Source: Candidatus Cloacimonadota bacterium (GTDB taxonomy: Bacteria; Cloacimonadota; Cloacimonadia; Cloacimonadales; Cloacimonadaceae). From it: a DNA stretch of 64,000 nucleotides. How positions within the stretch are numbered: position 1 is the first letter of the stretch; each line of letters starts with the position of its first letter. The position numbers and the translations under genes were made by a program. The notes below the pieces were generated by a model. The model was given only the letters and a program-made list of their open reading frames with translations. It made no database searches and had not been told where the DNA came from. Shown here one piece after another: positions 1 to 7,946 of the stretch. The stretch spans positions 62,001 through 126,000 of the forward strand of contig JAKOXG010000011.1 in NCBI GenBank assembly GCA_029781115.1. Direction: 5' to 3'.

Positions 1-96
1 GCTCCATTTCACAAATTCTTCCTCGAAATTGTCCGCCCATGCACACAGGCTTTCAAAAGGAACAGGGATGCTGATCTGTTCGTTTAAAGTAATCAT
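1..96 (-). CDS. Partial CDS, SRPBCC/DAPG-hydrolase-like N-terminus
   Basis: Only the first 32 codons lie in the window; the gene runs off the left edge. The ATG complement sits at 94-96 behind a strong GAGGAGG Shine-Dalgarno sequence on the minus strand. The visible peptide begins MITLNEQISIPVPFES and continues with an acidic/aromatic stretch ending in FVKWS. A short beta strand followed by VPFE and a helix with a terminal KWS is how many SRPBCC-fold proteins (polyketide cyclase or DAPG-hydrolase type) begin, but 32 residues are too few to prove it. A sigma70-like promoter lies just upstream on the same strand. The gene is divergent from the lipoprotein cluster that starts at 427. Confidence 0.6.
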   Translation of the reverse strand, partial: MITLNEQISIPVPFESLCAWADNFEEEFVKWS

Positions 97-146
97 CGTA
101 TCCTCCTCTGATAATTGAGTCTCCAATGTTGATCTGCACTGTGGGC

Positions 147-175
147 ATTGTTTTACCGCTGGGCATACAAGTCAA
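147..175 (-). promoter_or_regulatory. Sigma70-like promoter for the left-edge gene
   Basis: On the minus strand TTGACT (complement at 170-175) is followed by a 17-nt spacer and AACAAT (147-152), about 50 nt before the ATG at 96. The geometry is the same as that of the two plus-strand promoters at 272 and 2571. Confidence 0.5.
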
Positions 176-271
176 GCAGTTTCTCACCCCTGAACAGGTT
201 GCCGCAACCGGCTCAATCAGTCCCAGCCATTCTACTTTAGCACAATTTGCACCTCGGTCGCCAAAAGATGC

Positions 272-300
272 TTGACAGATAATTGTTGTTTTAAGATAAT
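272..300 (+). promoter_or_regulatory. Promoter of lipoprotein genes 1-2
   Basis: TTGACA at 272-277, a 17-nt spacer, and GATAAT at 295-300 give a near-consensus sigma70-type promoter about 125 nt before the ATG at 427. The block around it (roughly 258-335) recurs, diverged, at 2558-2630 in front of the third paralog, so the promoter was duplicated with the genes. The rest of 97-426 shows no other clear feature. Confidence 0.7.
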
Positions 301-426
301 GCATCCGTCGTGTTTTTACTGGACGTAAGCAACAAGGTTTTAAAATTAACTTAAGATAAATTTGCAGAGCTGATGCTGGATTTCAACCCGGCATCACGAT
401 ACCTTAACATGTATTGGAGGTACAAA

Positions 427-1356
427 ATGCGTAAGATGAGATTGGTTCTGATCTTTGTTGCTGCTGTTATGCTGTTTGTAACGGCTACGAGTTGTGAAAA
501 GACCACCGAGCCCAAGGTTACGCCCGGTAAGATGATCCGCGTCCCCGGCGGCACTTTCACTATGGGCAATACCAGAGGTGTGGTGGATGAATATGGGGAT
601 GAATATGATGATGAACTGCCGACGCACAGCGTCACGCTGAACACTTTTTATATCGGCAAGTATCTGGTGACCCAGGCGGAATACTCCAAATACATGCAGC
701 CAGGATCGCCTTGGAAAGCCAAATTTGGCCTGGGAAAGAACTATCCCGCCTACAATGTCTCCTGGTATGCAGCCATCAAATACTGCAACCTGCGCAGCAT
801 TGCAGAAGGTCTGACTCCCTGCTACACGCTGCTTGGAAGCACAAATCCCGCTGACTGGGGAGAAATTCCTGATGATGACTATGATCCAGACATCAGTACT
901 TGGGACGAAGTCATCTGCGACTTTCACGCCAACGGCTACAGATTGCCCACCGAGGCGGAATGGGAATATGCCGCCCGCGGAGCTACCAACAACCCTGATT
1001 ATCTTTACAGCGGTTCAGACGATCCCGACGCCGTGGCCTGCTATGGCAATGCAGATGAGGTGGGTTGGGGCAGCCGTCCTGTCGGATCCAAAGCCCCTAA
1101 CGGGCTCAAAATTTACGACATGAGCGGCAACATCGAGGAATGGTGCTGGGATTGGTATCACTGGAGATACTACGAAGACAGCCCGCAGGACAATCCTACC
1201 GGTGCAAGCCAAGCAGAATCCTGGGAACGGGTTGCCCGTGGCGGTTGCTGGATTTTCGTTGAGGAAGCCTGTCGTGTATCCAAGCGTTCGGGCAACGATC
1301 CATCCAACATCACCCTAATCAACGGTTTCCGTCTCTGCAGATCAAGTATTGACTGA
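427..1356 (+). CDS. SUMF1/FGE-domain lipoprotein, paralog 1
   Basis: This 309-aa protein is predicted to be a lipoprotein. A hydrophobic signal ends in TATSC with Cys23 as the lipidation site, followed by a charged spacer. The remainder is one formylglycine-generating-enzyme/SUMF1 domain with a C-type-lectin-like fold: VPGGTFTMG at 39-47, then YCNLRS, TPCY, RLPTEAEWEYAARG, YDMSGN, EEWCWDW, RGGCW and GFRLCRS at the end. It does not show the clustered Cys pair of true FGE enzymes, so a structural or ligand-binding role is more likely than sulfatase activation. An in-frame upstream extension exists, but GGAGG at 416-420 supports ATG 427, and the fifth paralog carries the same leader out of frame. 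First of six tandem paralogs. Confidence 0.9.
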   Translation: MRKMRLVLIFVAAVMLFVTATSCEKTTEPKVTPGKMIRVPGGTFTMGNTRGVVDEYGDEYDDELPTHSVTLNTFYIGKYLVTQAEYSKYMQPGSPWKAKFGLGKNYPAYNVSWYAAIKYCNLRSIAEGLTPCYTLLGSTNPADWGEIPDDDYDPDISTWDEVICDFHANGYRLPTEAEWEYAARGATNNPDYLYSGSDDPDAVACYGNADEVGWGSRPVGSKAPNGLKIYDMSGNIEEWCWDWYHWRYYEDSPQDNPTGASQAESWERVARGGCWIFVEEACRVSKRSGNDPSNITLINGFRLCRSSID

Positions 1357-1394
1357 CGCCGATCCGGCTCACGACTTCAAATTGGTATTCATGC

Positions 1395-1428
1395 CTTGCT
1401 CAAGCGGTTGCCATGCCACTTGAACAGG
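1395..1428 (+). repeat. Intergenic 13-8-13 hairpin, copy 1
   Basis: Inverted repeat with 13-nt arms (1395-1407, 1416-1428) around an 8-nt loop ending CCATG. It lies 39 nt after the stop of paralog 1 and is followed by TTTT. Two C-A mismatches make this a weaker stem than copy 3. It may be a partial terminator or an RNA-processing or stability hairpin between cistrons. Confidence 0.6.
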
Positions 1429-1470
1429 TTTTCACCGCTATAAAAACCATAGCACTAATGGAGGTACAAA

Positions 1471-2370
<900 letters not shown>

Positions 2371-2442
2371 TATCCGGCTCTTTGGCTCATGGCATTAGTC
2401 TGAGCTGAGTCTGCCGGAATTGTTAAAGAAAATTTACGCCAT

Positions 2443-2474
2443 GCCCAGGTGGCTTCCACGTCACTTGGGCTTTT
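2443..2474 (+). terminator. Intergenic hairpin, copy 2, with T-run
   Basis: Arms 2443-2452 and 2461-2470 around an 8-nt loop, then TTTT. It is related in sequence and geometry to the hairpins at 1395, 3650 and 5688. Because a fresh promoter follows at 2571, this copy plausibly ends the first transcription unit. The rest of 2371-2684 holds only that promoter and the leader. Confidence 0.55.
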
Positions 2475-2570
2475 CGTAGTGTCATGAAATTGAGCCAATT
2501 ACGCCATTCTCCAACATGGAAACACTCAGAAAGCGCATCCAGCCTCATATATCAAGCGCCGAAAGATGCT

Positions 2571-2599
2571 TGACAGGTAAGCACCACTTTATAACAATG
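2571..2599 (+). promoter_or_regulatory. Promoter of lipoprotein genes 3-6
   Basis: TTGACA at 2571-2576, a 17-nt spacer and AACAAT at 2594-2599, aligned with the promoter at 272-300. The flanks CGCCGAAAGATGC and ACAAGG are also shared with that copy, showing duplication of the whole regulatory block. Confidence 0.6.
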
Positions 2600-2684
2600 C
2601 GCCCATCGTCTTTTCTGATGCAGGAGACAAGGGTTTTTTTAAATGGAATTTACCAAAAAATACTCTATGTACTGGAGGTACAAA

Positions 2685-3587
2685 ATGCGTAAGATGAGGT
2701 TAATCCTGATCTTTGTGACAGCTGTTATGCTCATTTTAACAGCGATGAGTTGTAAGAAAACCACCGAGCCTGACGCGGATGTTCCCGCTGGAATGGTCTT
2801 TATCAAAGGTGGCACCTTTACCATGGGTGATACAAGAAATGCGGACAATGAGTATGAGACGCCACACAAAGTCACCTTGAGCTCTTTTTACATCGGCAAA
2901 TACGAGGTCACTCAGGCTGAATATTCCAAGTATATGCAGCCGCAAATTGAGTGGAGCGAACGTTTTGGCATTGGAAATGAATATCCCGCCTACTACGTCT
3001 GCTGGTATGAAGCCATCAAATACTGCAACCTGCGCAGCATTGATGAGGGGCTCACTCCCTGCTACACGATAAAAGGCTCTACAAATCCTGCCGATTGGGG
3101 AGAAATGCCCACGGGTTGGGAAGACCCGCAGATGCCCATCTGGGATGGTGCTCTCTGCAACTGGAAAGCCAATGGCTACAGATTGCCCACCGGCGCAGAA
3201 TGGGAATACGCTGCCCGCGGTGCCACCAACACCCCGGATTATCTCTACAGCGGTTCCAATAATATCGGCGAGGTGGCCTGGTATTATGAAAACTCCAACG
3301 GCAGCTCGCATCGTGTGGGCACCAAAGCAGCCAACGGTATCGGAATTTACGATATGAGCGGCAATATCAAGGAATGGTGCTGGGACTGGGAAGACTTTGA
3401 AACCTACGGCAGCGACCCGCAGACCAATCCCACCGGCCCTGAGTGGGGCCCGCTTCGCTTACAGCGTGGTGGTGACTGGGAATACGACGGCGTAGGCCCG
3501 GAATACTGTGATGTAATCCGTCGTCACGGAGATCATCCGCAAGACGGCCGCTTCATTAGCGGCTTCCGTGTCTGCAGAACCAAATAA
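2685..3587 (+). CDS. SUMF1/FGE-domain lipoprotein, paralog 3
   Basis: A 300-aa lipoprotein with lipidation Cys23 (TAMSCKK), a short acidic spacer and one SUMF1/C-lectin-like domain: IKGGTFTMG, YCNLRSIDEGLTPCY, RLPTGAEWEYAARG, YDMSGN, KEWCWDW, RGGDW and GFRVCRTK. The start is placed at 2685, behind GGAGG at 2674-2678, rather than at the in-frame ATG at 2643, because the MRKMR start is shared by the paralogs. Its segment after RGGDW resembles paralog 2 (a GPEYC block) but then diverges, which suggests patchwork exchange between copies. It is the first gene after the second promoter. Confidence 0.9.
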   Translation: MRKMRLILIFVTAVMLILTAMSCKKTTEPDADVPAGMVFIKGGTFTMGDTRNADNEYETPHKVTLSSFYIGKYEVTQAEYSKYMQPQIEWSERFGIGNEYPAYYVCWYEAIKYCNLRSIDEGLTPCYTIKGSTNPADWGEMPTGWEDPQMPIWDGALCNWKANGYRLPTGAEWEYAARGATNTPDYLYSGSNNIGEVAWYYENSNGSSHRVGTKAANGIGIYDMSGNIKEWCWDWEDFETYGSDPQTNPTGPEWGPLRLQRGGDWEYDGVGPEYCDVIRRHGDHPQDGRFISGFRVCRTK

Positions 3588-3649
3588 AGACGATGTTTGG
3601 CTTGAGGCCTGGCCGCAAGATAGCCATAAACTGCAAATAGGTTTATTGT

Positions 3650-3683
3650 CCTGCTCAAGTGGTAACCATGCCACTTGAGCGGG
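3650..3683 (+). repeat. Intergenic 13-8-13 hairpin, copy 3
   Basis: Best-preserved copy: arms 3650-3662 and 3671-3683 pair over all 13 positions (one G-T), loop TAACCATG. There is no T-run behind it, so it is unlikely to be a simple intrinsic terminator. It lies 62 nt after the stop of paralog 3 and 39 nt before paralog 4. Confidence 0.7.
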
Positions 3684-3722
3684 CTCTGAAAATACAAAGA
3701 TTTTTAGCATTGGAGGAACAGA

Positions 3723-4610
3723 ATGCGCAAGATGAGTTTTATACTGATCACGATCGCCGCTGTTATGCTCATTTTAACAGCGATGAGTTGTAAGAAAACC
3801 ACCGAGCCGAACGTGGACCTGCCTGCGGGTATGGTCTTGGTCAAGGGTGGAACCTTTACCATGGGTAATGCAAGAAACGCAAATGAGTTTGACCCACCAC
3901 ACACGGTTACCTTGAACTCTTTTTACATCGGCAAATACGAGGTAACTCAGGCTGAGTTTTCCAAGTATATGCAGCCGGGAGAGCCGTGGAACGAGATGCT
4001 TGGCTTGGGAGATAACTATCCCGCCTACAATGTCTCCTGGTTTGCCGCTCTCAAATACTGCAACCTGCGCAGTATAGCTGAGGGGCTGACACCCTGCTAC
4101 ACCATTGCAGGCAGCACAAATCCTGCCGACTGGGGAGAAGTGCCAGATCATTTGGACGAATCCAACAGCCAAAGCTGGGACGCCGCCACCTGCAACTGGA
4201 AAGCAAACGGCTACCGACTTCCCACCGAGGCGGAATGGGAATACGCCGCCCGCGGAAGAACCAACAACCCTGATTATCTCTTCAGTGGTTCAAACGATTC
4301 CGACGCCGTGGGATGGTTTGTTGACAATGGCGAAGGCATCCACCCCGTGGGGCAAAAAGCCGCCAATAGCATCGGCACTTACGATATGAGCGGCAATCTC
4401 AGTGAATGGTGCTGGGATAGGTACAGCGATACCTACTACTCCACCAGCCCACAAAACAACCCTACCGGCCCCACAGAAGGCTATGTGCGCGTGGAACGCG
4501 GCGGCAACTGGCACTATATCTCGGAGATGTGTCATGTGTACAGCCGGGGCATGAACATCCCGGACATTAGCGCCCCTATCCTCGGCTTCCGCGTCTGCAG
4601 AACCAAATAA
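3723..4610 (+). CDS. SUMF1/FGE-domain lipoprotein, paralog 4
   Basis: A 295-aa lipoprotein with Cys23 in TAMSCKK and the same single SUMF1-type domain: VKGGTFTMG, YCNLRSIAEGLTPCY, RLPTEAEWEYAARG, YDMSGN, SEWCWDR, RGGNW and GFRVCRTK. GGAGG at 3712-3716 precedes the ATG. The segment from RGGNW to GFRV is unlike those of paralogs 2 and 3 and closest in length to paralogs 1 and 6. No repeated hairpin is seen in the 108 nt before paralog 5, unlike after paralogs 1, 2, 3 and 5. Its role is unknown; the fold is known elsewhere from FGE, from DGR variable proteins and from ligand-binding surface proteins. Confidence 0.9.
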   Translation: MRKMSFILITIAAVMLILTAMSCKKTTEPNVDLPAGMVLVKGGTFTMGNARNANEFDPPHTVTLNSFYIGKYEVTQAEFSKYMQPGEPWNEMLGLGDNYPAYNVSWFAALKYCNLRSIAEGLTPCYTIAGSTNPADWGEVPDHLDESNSQSWDAATCNWKANGYRLPTEAEWEYAARGRTNNPDYLFSGSNDSDAVGWFVDNGEGIHPVGQKAANSIGTYDMSGNLSEWCWDRYSDTYYSTSPQNNPTGPTEGYVRVERGGNWHYISEMCHVYSRGMNIPDISAPILGFRVCRTK

Positions 4611-4718
4611 TGACTGATGCCCGACTCTGGGCGATTGCGGCTTTCGGGGTCGTGGTTTGTCCAAGAATCAAGGCAAGTATATACCATTTGAAATTCAATA
4701 TGTACTGGAGGTACAAAA

Positions 4719-5618
4719 ATGCGTAAGGCAAGATTGGCCACGATCATCATCGCTGCTTTGATGCTTGTTGTGATATTGGCGAGTTGTGGGGGAAAGGAAA
4801 AGCCCACCGAACCAGTCATAGACCCACCCGCCGGTATGGTCTATATCAGCAAAGGCAGCTTCACCATGGGTGATACTACCGGGGAAGAAGCTCTTTTGAC
4901 GCCCCACAAAGTCACCCTCAATTCTTTCTTTATCAGCAAATATGAGGTCACTCAGGCTGAGTATGCCCAATATATGCTGCCGGGCATGCCATGGACAGTC
5001 GAATACGGCCTGGGAGATAACCATCCCGCCTATTATGTCTCCTGGTATGCCGCCCTCAAATACTGCAACTTGCGCAGCATCGCAGAAGGGCTCACTCCCT
5101 GTTACAAAATAAACGGCTCCACAAACCCTGAAGACTGGGGAGAAATTCCCATCGACAGGGATTCTCCAAATATCGATGCCTGGGACGCTGCTACCTGCAA
5201 CTGGAAGACCAACGGCTACAGATTGCCCTCCGAAGCAGAATGGGAATACGTTGCCCGGGCGAAAACCAACGATCCAGACCTCCTCTACTCCGGTTCCAAC
5301 AACATCAACACCGTTGCCTGGTATGTGGACAATTCCGGAGGCAAATCCCACCCCGTAGGCACAAAAGAACCCAATGCCATCGGCACTTACGACATGAGCG
5401 GCAACATCAAGGAATGGTGCTGGGACTGGTCGGGTGGATACTACAGCAGCTCGCAGACCAACCCCACCGGCCCGGATACCGGCATGTGGCGCGTGCTGCG
5501 TGGAGGCTACTGGGATGACCCGGCAAATTGGTGCAAAGTATTCTTCCGCTTCGCTGATAAACCAATCAGAATCGAACACAACTACGGCTTCCGCGTCTGC
5601 AGATCGAAGGTTGATTGA
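4719..5618 (+). CDS. SUMF1/FGE-domain lipoprotein, paralog 5
   Basis: A 299-aa lipoprotein and the most diverged of the six in its signal region (MRKARLATIIIAALML, lipidation Cys23 in ILASCGG). The domain keeps ISKGSFTMG, YCNLRSIAEGLTPCY, RLPSEAEWEYVARA, YDMSGN, KEWCWDW, RGGYW and GFRVCRSK. The leader TGTACTGGAGGTAC of paralogs 3 and 6 is present, but one extra A before the ATG puts the leader out of frame. That shows the leader is untranslated and decides the MRK start for the family. The gene sits within the probable paralog 3-6 transcription unit. Confidence 0.9.
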   Translation: MRKARLATIIIAALMLVVILASCGGKEKPTEPVIDPPAGMVYISKGSFTMGDTTGEEALLTPHKVTLNSFFISKYEVTQAEYAQYMLPGMPWTVEYGLGDNHPAYYVSWYAALKYCNLRSIAEGLTPCYKINGSTNPEDWGEIPIDRDSPNIDAWDAATCNWKTNGYRLPSEAEWEYVARAKTNDPDLLYSGSNNINTVAWYVDNSGGKSHPVGTKEPNAIGTYDMSGNIKEWCWDWSGGYYSSSQTNPTGPDTGMWRVLRGGYWDDPANWCKVFFRFADKPIRIEHNYGFRVCRSKVD

Positions 5619-5687
5619 GGCCTGGTTGGTATCGATACCGGTTGCGATACGGCCATGACTCATTATTATATCTATATGTTATCAAGT

Positions 5688-5721
5688 CTTGCTCAAGTGG
5701 TCACCATGCCACTTGGGCAGG
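5688..5721 (+). repeat. Intergenic 13-8-13 hairpin, copy 4
   Basis: Arms 5688-5700 and 5709-5721 pair with a few wobbles around the loop TCACCATG. It is located 69 nt after the stop of paralog 5 and 33 nt before the ATG of paralog 6. The arm sequence CTCAAGTGG/CCACTTG and the 8-nt loop match copy 3. Confidence 0.65.
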
Positions 5722-5754
5722 ATTTAATCATTAAATATGTACTGGAGGAACATC

Positions 5755-6654
5755 ATGCGTAAGATGAGATTAATACTGATCTTTGTCGCTGCTGCCATGC
5801 TCATTTTGACATTAGTGGGTTGCAAGGATGAGAAAAAGCCCACCGAACCGGATATAGACGCTCCGGCTGGAATGGTTTATGTCCGTGGCGGCACCTTCAC
5901 CATGGGTGGTACAAGAGATGAGGATAATGAGCACATACCGCCTCACAAAGTCACCTTGTCCCCTTTTTTCATCGGCAAATATGAGATCACTCAGGCTGAG
6001 TATACCCAATTCATGCCGCCGGTGGAGGAATGGGTAAGCGATTTTGGCTTGGGGGATAACTATCCTGCTTACGGAATATCCTGGTATGAGGTCATCAAAT
6101 ACTGCAACCTGCGCAGTATTGCAGAAAGCCTTACTCCCTGCTACACGGTAAACGGAAGCACAAATCCCGCTGACTGGGGAGAAGTTACCGCAGAATCCCT
6201 GGAAACCTGGAACGCTGCTATCTGCAACTTTAGCGCCAACGGCTATAGAATGCCCACCGAAGCCGAATGGGAATACGCTGCCCGCGGAGCTACCAACAAA
6301 CCGGATTATCTTTTCAGCGGTTCAGACGATTTCCAAGCTGTGGGATGGTTTGCTGATAACAATATCGGAGGAACCATCAATCCTGTAGGAGGCAAAGCAC
6401 CCAACGGTATCGGTACTTACGATATGAGCGGCAACGTCAATGAATGGTGCTGGGACTGGTTTGACGAGACATATTACACCAACAGCCCGCAGAACAATCC
6501 TACCGGTCCGGAATCTGGCATACTTCGGGTAGTGCGTGGTGGTAACTGGCACTTTTATTCGGGTGTCTGTTATGTGTCCAACCGCTACCACTTTGATCCG
6601 GGTGCCAGCAGCATACTCAATGGATTCCGTGTCTGCAGGTCTAAGATTGATTGA
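5755..6654 (+). CDS. SUMF1/FGE-domain lipoprotein, paralog 6
   Basis: A 299-aa lipoprotein with lipidation Cys23 (TLVGCKD) and one SUMF1-type domain: VRGGTFTMG, YCNLRSIAESLTPCY, RMPTEAEWEYAARG, YDMSGN, NEWCWDW, RGGNW and GFRVCRSK. GGAGG at 5744-5748 supports ATG 5755 over the in-frame ATG at 5737. It is the last member of the cluster, and its stop is followed within 11 nt by the hairpin array at 6665-6898 instead of the 13-8-13 hairpin found after other members. Its C-terminal ligand-face segment is again unique. Any enzymatic role is doubtful for the reason given for paralog 1. Confidence 0.9.
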   Translation: MRKMRLILIFVAAAMLILTLVGCKDEKKPTEPDIDAPAGMVYVRGGTFTMGGTRDEDNEHIPPHKVTLSPFFIGKYEITQAEYTQFMPPVEEWVSDFGLGDNYPAYGISWYEVIKYCNLRSIAESLTPCYTVNGSTNPADWGEVTAESLETWNAAICNFSANGYRMPTEAEWEYAARGATNKPDYLFSGSDDFQAVGWFADNNIGGTINPVGGKAPNGIGTYDMSGNVNEWCWDWFDETYYTNSPQNNPTGPESGILRVVRGGNWHFYSGVCYVSNRYHFDPGASSILNGFRVCRSKID

Positions 6655-6664
6655 GGTTTGGCTC

Positions 6665-6898
6665 TGTTATCGTTTCAGTGCCTAAACTGATAACAAGGAA
6701 ACTCATATTATACTTTTGGGGCTCGAAAGTATAATAAGGGAATCTGTGTTTGATTTTATACGACCGAAAGTCGGATAAGGAAGTGCTTATTCGATTTTAA
6801 AGACCCGAAAGTCGAACATGGAAATCCATATTTCATTTTTAGCCCTGAAATTGAAATAAGGAAATCCATATTTCATTTTTGACCCTGAAATTGAAATA
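6665..6898 (+). repeat. Tandem hairpin array, about six units, 41-bp period
   Basis: Five clear units have stems at 6706-6716/6726-6736, 6747-6757/6767-6777, 6788-6798/6808-6818, 6829-6839/6848-6858 and 6869-6879/6888-6898. A diverged first unit lies at 6666-6694. Each has an 11-bp stem and an 8-9 nt loop ending near CCCG or CCTG, followed by AAA. Purine-rich linkers of about 10 nt all contain GGA. Stem position 6 is T-A, G-C, G-C and C-G in successive units, so pairing is kept while sequence changes. The array fills the gap between paralog 6 and the gene at 6934 and is probably transcribed. Function unknown. Confidence 0.85.
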
Positions 6899-6933
6899 AG
6901 GGAGTGCTTGACATGCTACCGCAAGGAGAAAAC

Positions 6934-7233
6934 ATGGTAGATGAACTGGACGTGCAACATTATGAAGACATCATCGATTACTTTGAGTGGGACGACGATA
7001 CGGACATTCAGGAGATATATTCCCGCCAACGTTTTGAAGAAGAATGGGAAACCATCCCCGAAGAGCTGAAACAGCGTATCTTGGCGGTGGATAATTTGGT
7101 CTTGGAACGCTACCAGGACTGGTTTGACTACAATGTCTTTATAGATTATATCAAGATGATCAAAAACAGGCAAAGGATAGAAGCAGAGCGGGAAAAGGTC
7201 GACTGCGCCGACAGGTATGGTCGCTTGCCATAG
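6934..7233 (+). CDS. Small acidic hypothetical protein
   Basis: A 99-aa protein with no recognised family. It is rich in Asp, Glu, Tyr and Trp, has no signal peptide or membrane segment, and looks helical (YEDIIDYFEWDDDTD, then long amphipathic stretches to about residue 85). ATG 6934 is preferred over an upstream GTG because AAGGAG at 6921-6926 lies at good spacing. The last residues (about DRYGRLP) and the stop codon are read from the REP-like repeat that begins near 7212, so the natural C-terminus may have been replaced. It lies directly downstream of the hairpin array and may share or depend on its transcript. Confidence 0.65.
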   Translation: MVDELDVQHYEDIIDYFEWDDDTDIQEIYSRQRFEEEWETIPEELKQRILAVDNLVLERYQDWFDYNVFIDYIKMIKNRQRIEAEREKVDCADRYGRLP

Positions 7234-7263
7234 CGACCCTGTATGGGCGGTCGTCGAACCGCC
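7212..7263 (+). repeat. REP-like double hairpin, family A, copy 1
   Basis: Two adjacent palindromes: GGTCGCT/AGCGACC (7219-7238) and GGCGGT/ACCGCC (7246-7263). Related copies lie at 7880, 52134, 56632 and 56775. This copy overlaps the end of the gene at 6934. A short tail module at about 7299-7321 (CCCCGAGACCAGCGCAG) recurs beside copy 3 near 52200. Confidence 0.7.
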
Positions 7264-7321
7264 GCTGCTTCGCACAGTCTCGCCCCGAAGAGAGCACATG
7301 CATCCCCGAGACCAGCGCAGC

Positions 7322-7356
7322 CCTAACACCTAAAACCTAACCCCTAACCCCTAGCC
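7322..7356. repeat. Telomere-like CCTAAC microsatellite
   Basis: Imperfect tandem CCTAACMCCTAA-type units just after the tail module of REP-like copy 1. It is probably replication-slippage sequence, and no gene is seen here. Confidence 0.5.
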
Positions 7357-7371
7357 GACCCCGTCGGCCAA

Positions 7372-7682
7372 ACACCTACCATTTTAGTAGGTATTCTTTC
7401 CTGATGTCACCCTCGGCAAGGCCAGGCCTAAAAACAACTATTGCCCTCTTGATATAATAAGGTCACCCAAAACTGCCCGTTAGGCTACCCCTCAAATGCC
7501 CATTTCATGCGGACTCCCAACTCCTTCCCTGCTGCTCTCCTGCTCCTCGAACAGCTAAGGAGTAAGAAAGCAGGCAGTTAGGAGCAGGAGGCGAGGGAGA
7601 GGAAAATGGGTGCCAGGCAGGTAGGTTAGACAGGAGAAAAGTCAAACTTTGCACCTTCCTCCGTTTTCAGCAAACAAATTAT
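7372..7682 (+). repeat. Dispersed intergenic repeat, family B, copy 1
   Basis: About 310 bp related to 35022-35335 and 49789-50104. Shared blocks in order: a small ACCTAC/GTAGGT hairpin, an AT-rich stretch with TATA, CCCAAAACTGCCC, TCAAATGCCCATTTCATGCG, CTGCTGCTCTCCTGCTCC, AAGAAAGCAGGCAGTTAGGA, and a final GCAAA-rich end. No convincing ORF. It may be a non-autonomous mobile element. Confidence 0.7.
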
Positions 7683-7764
7683 GTGCGAGTTTCGGCAGGA
7701 AGCAGCCACTGAAATCCAAGTAAAACAGTCCGGCTCTTCGGCACGAGTCAGTGCCTTCGGCAAG

Positions 7765-7798
7765 TTGTCAGTCGTCAGTTGTCAGTAGTCAGTTGCTG
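7765..7798. repeat. TCAGT short tandem repeat
   Basis: Iterated TTGTCAGT/GTCAGT units in the intergenic region between the small acidic gene and comEC. The remaining sequence of 7683-7946 shows no gene. Confidence 0.5.
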
Positions 7799-7879
7799 AC
7801 GCAGGTGGCGAAGATGCGAATGCTTTTGGTGGCAATCCGGATGGCTCCGGGCAATGTAAGTATCAAGCTGCACTTGCTG

Positions 7880-7936
7880 GCGGCGGTTAGGCGCCTCCCG
7901 GCTACAAGGTCGGTGCGCGGCGAGCGACCCTACATA
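7880..7936 (-). repeat. REP-like repeat, family A, copy 2, inverted
   Basis: Inverted and diverged relative to copy 1, closest to 56775-56831 (CCGGCTACAAG and GGCGAGCGACC blocks). It ends next to the comEC stop at 7947. Copies 1 and 2 face each other across the 7.2-7.9 kb intergenic region and enclose the family B element. Confidence 0.55.
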
Positions 7937-7946
7937 CAGCGCAGCG

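Noticed and set aside
373-426. Upstream starts of the lipoproteins (MYWRYK-type extension)
   Set aside because: The extension includes the Shine-Dalgarno sequence, and in paralog 5 the same leader is out of frame by one base.
6665-6898. CRISPR-like periodic array
   Set aside because: The 41-bp period has no identical repeats with unique spacers: the variable parts are self-complementary stems and the conserved parts are short linkers and loop ends. No cas gene is nearby.
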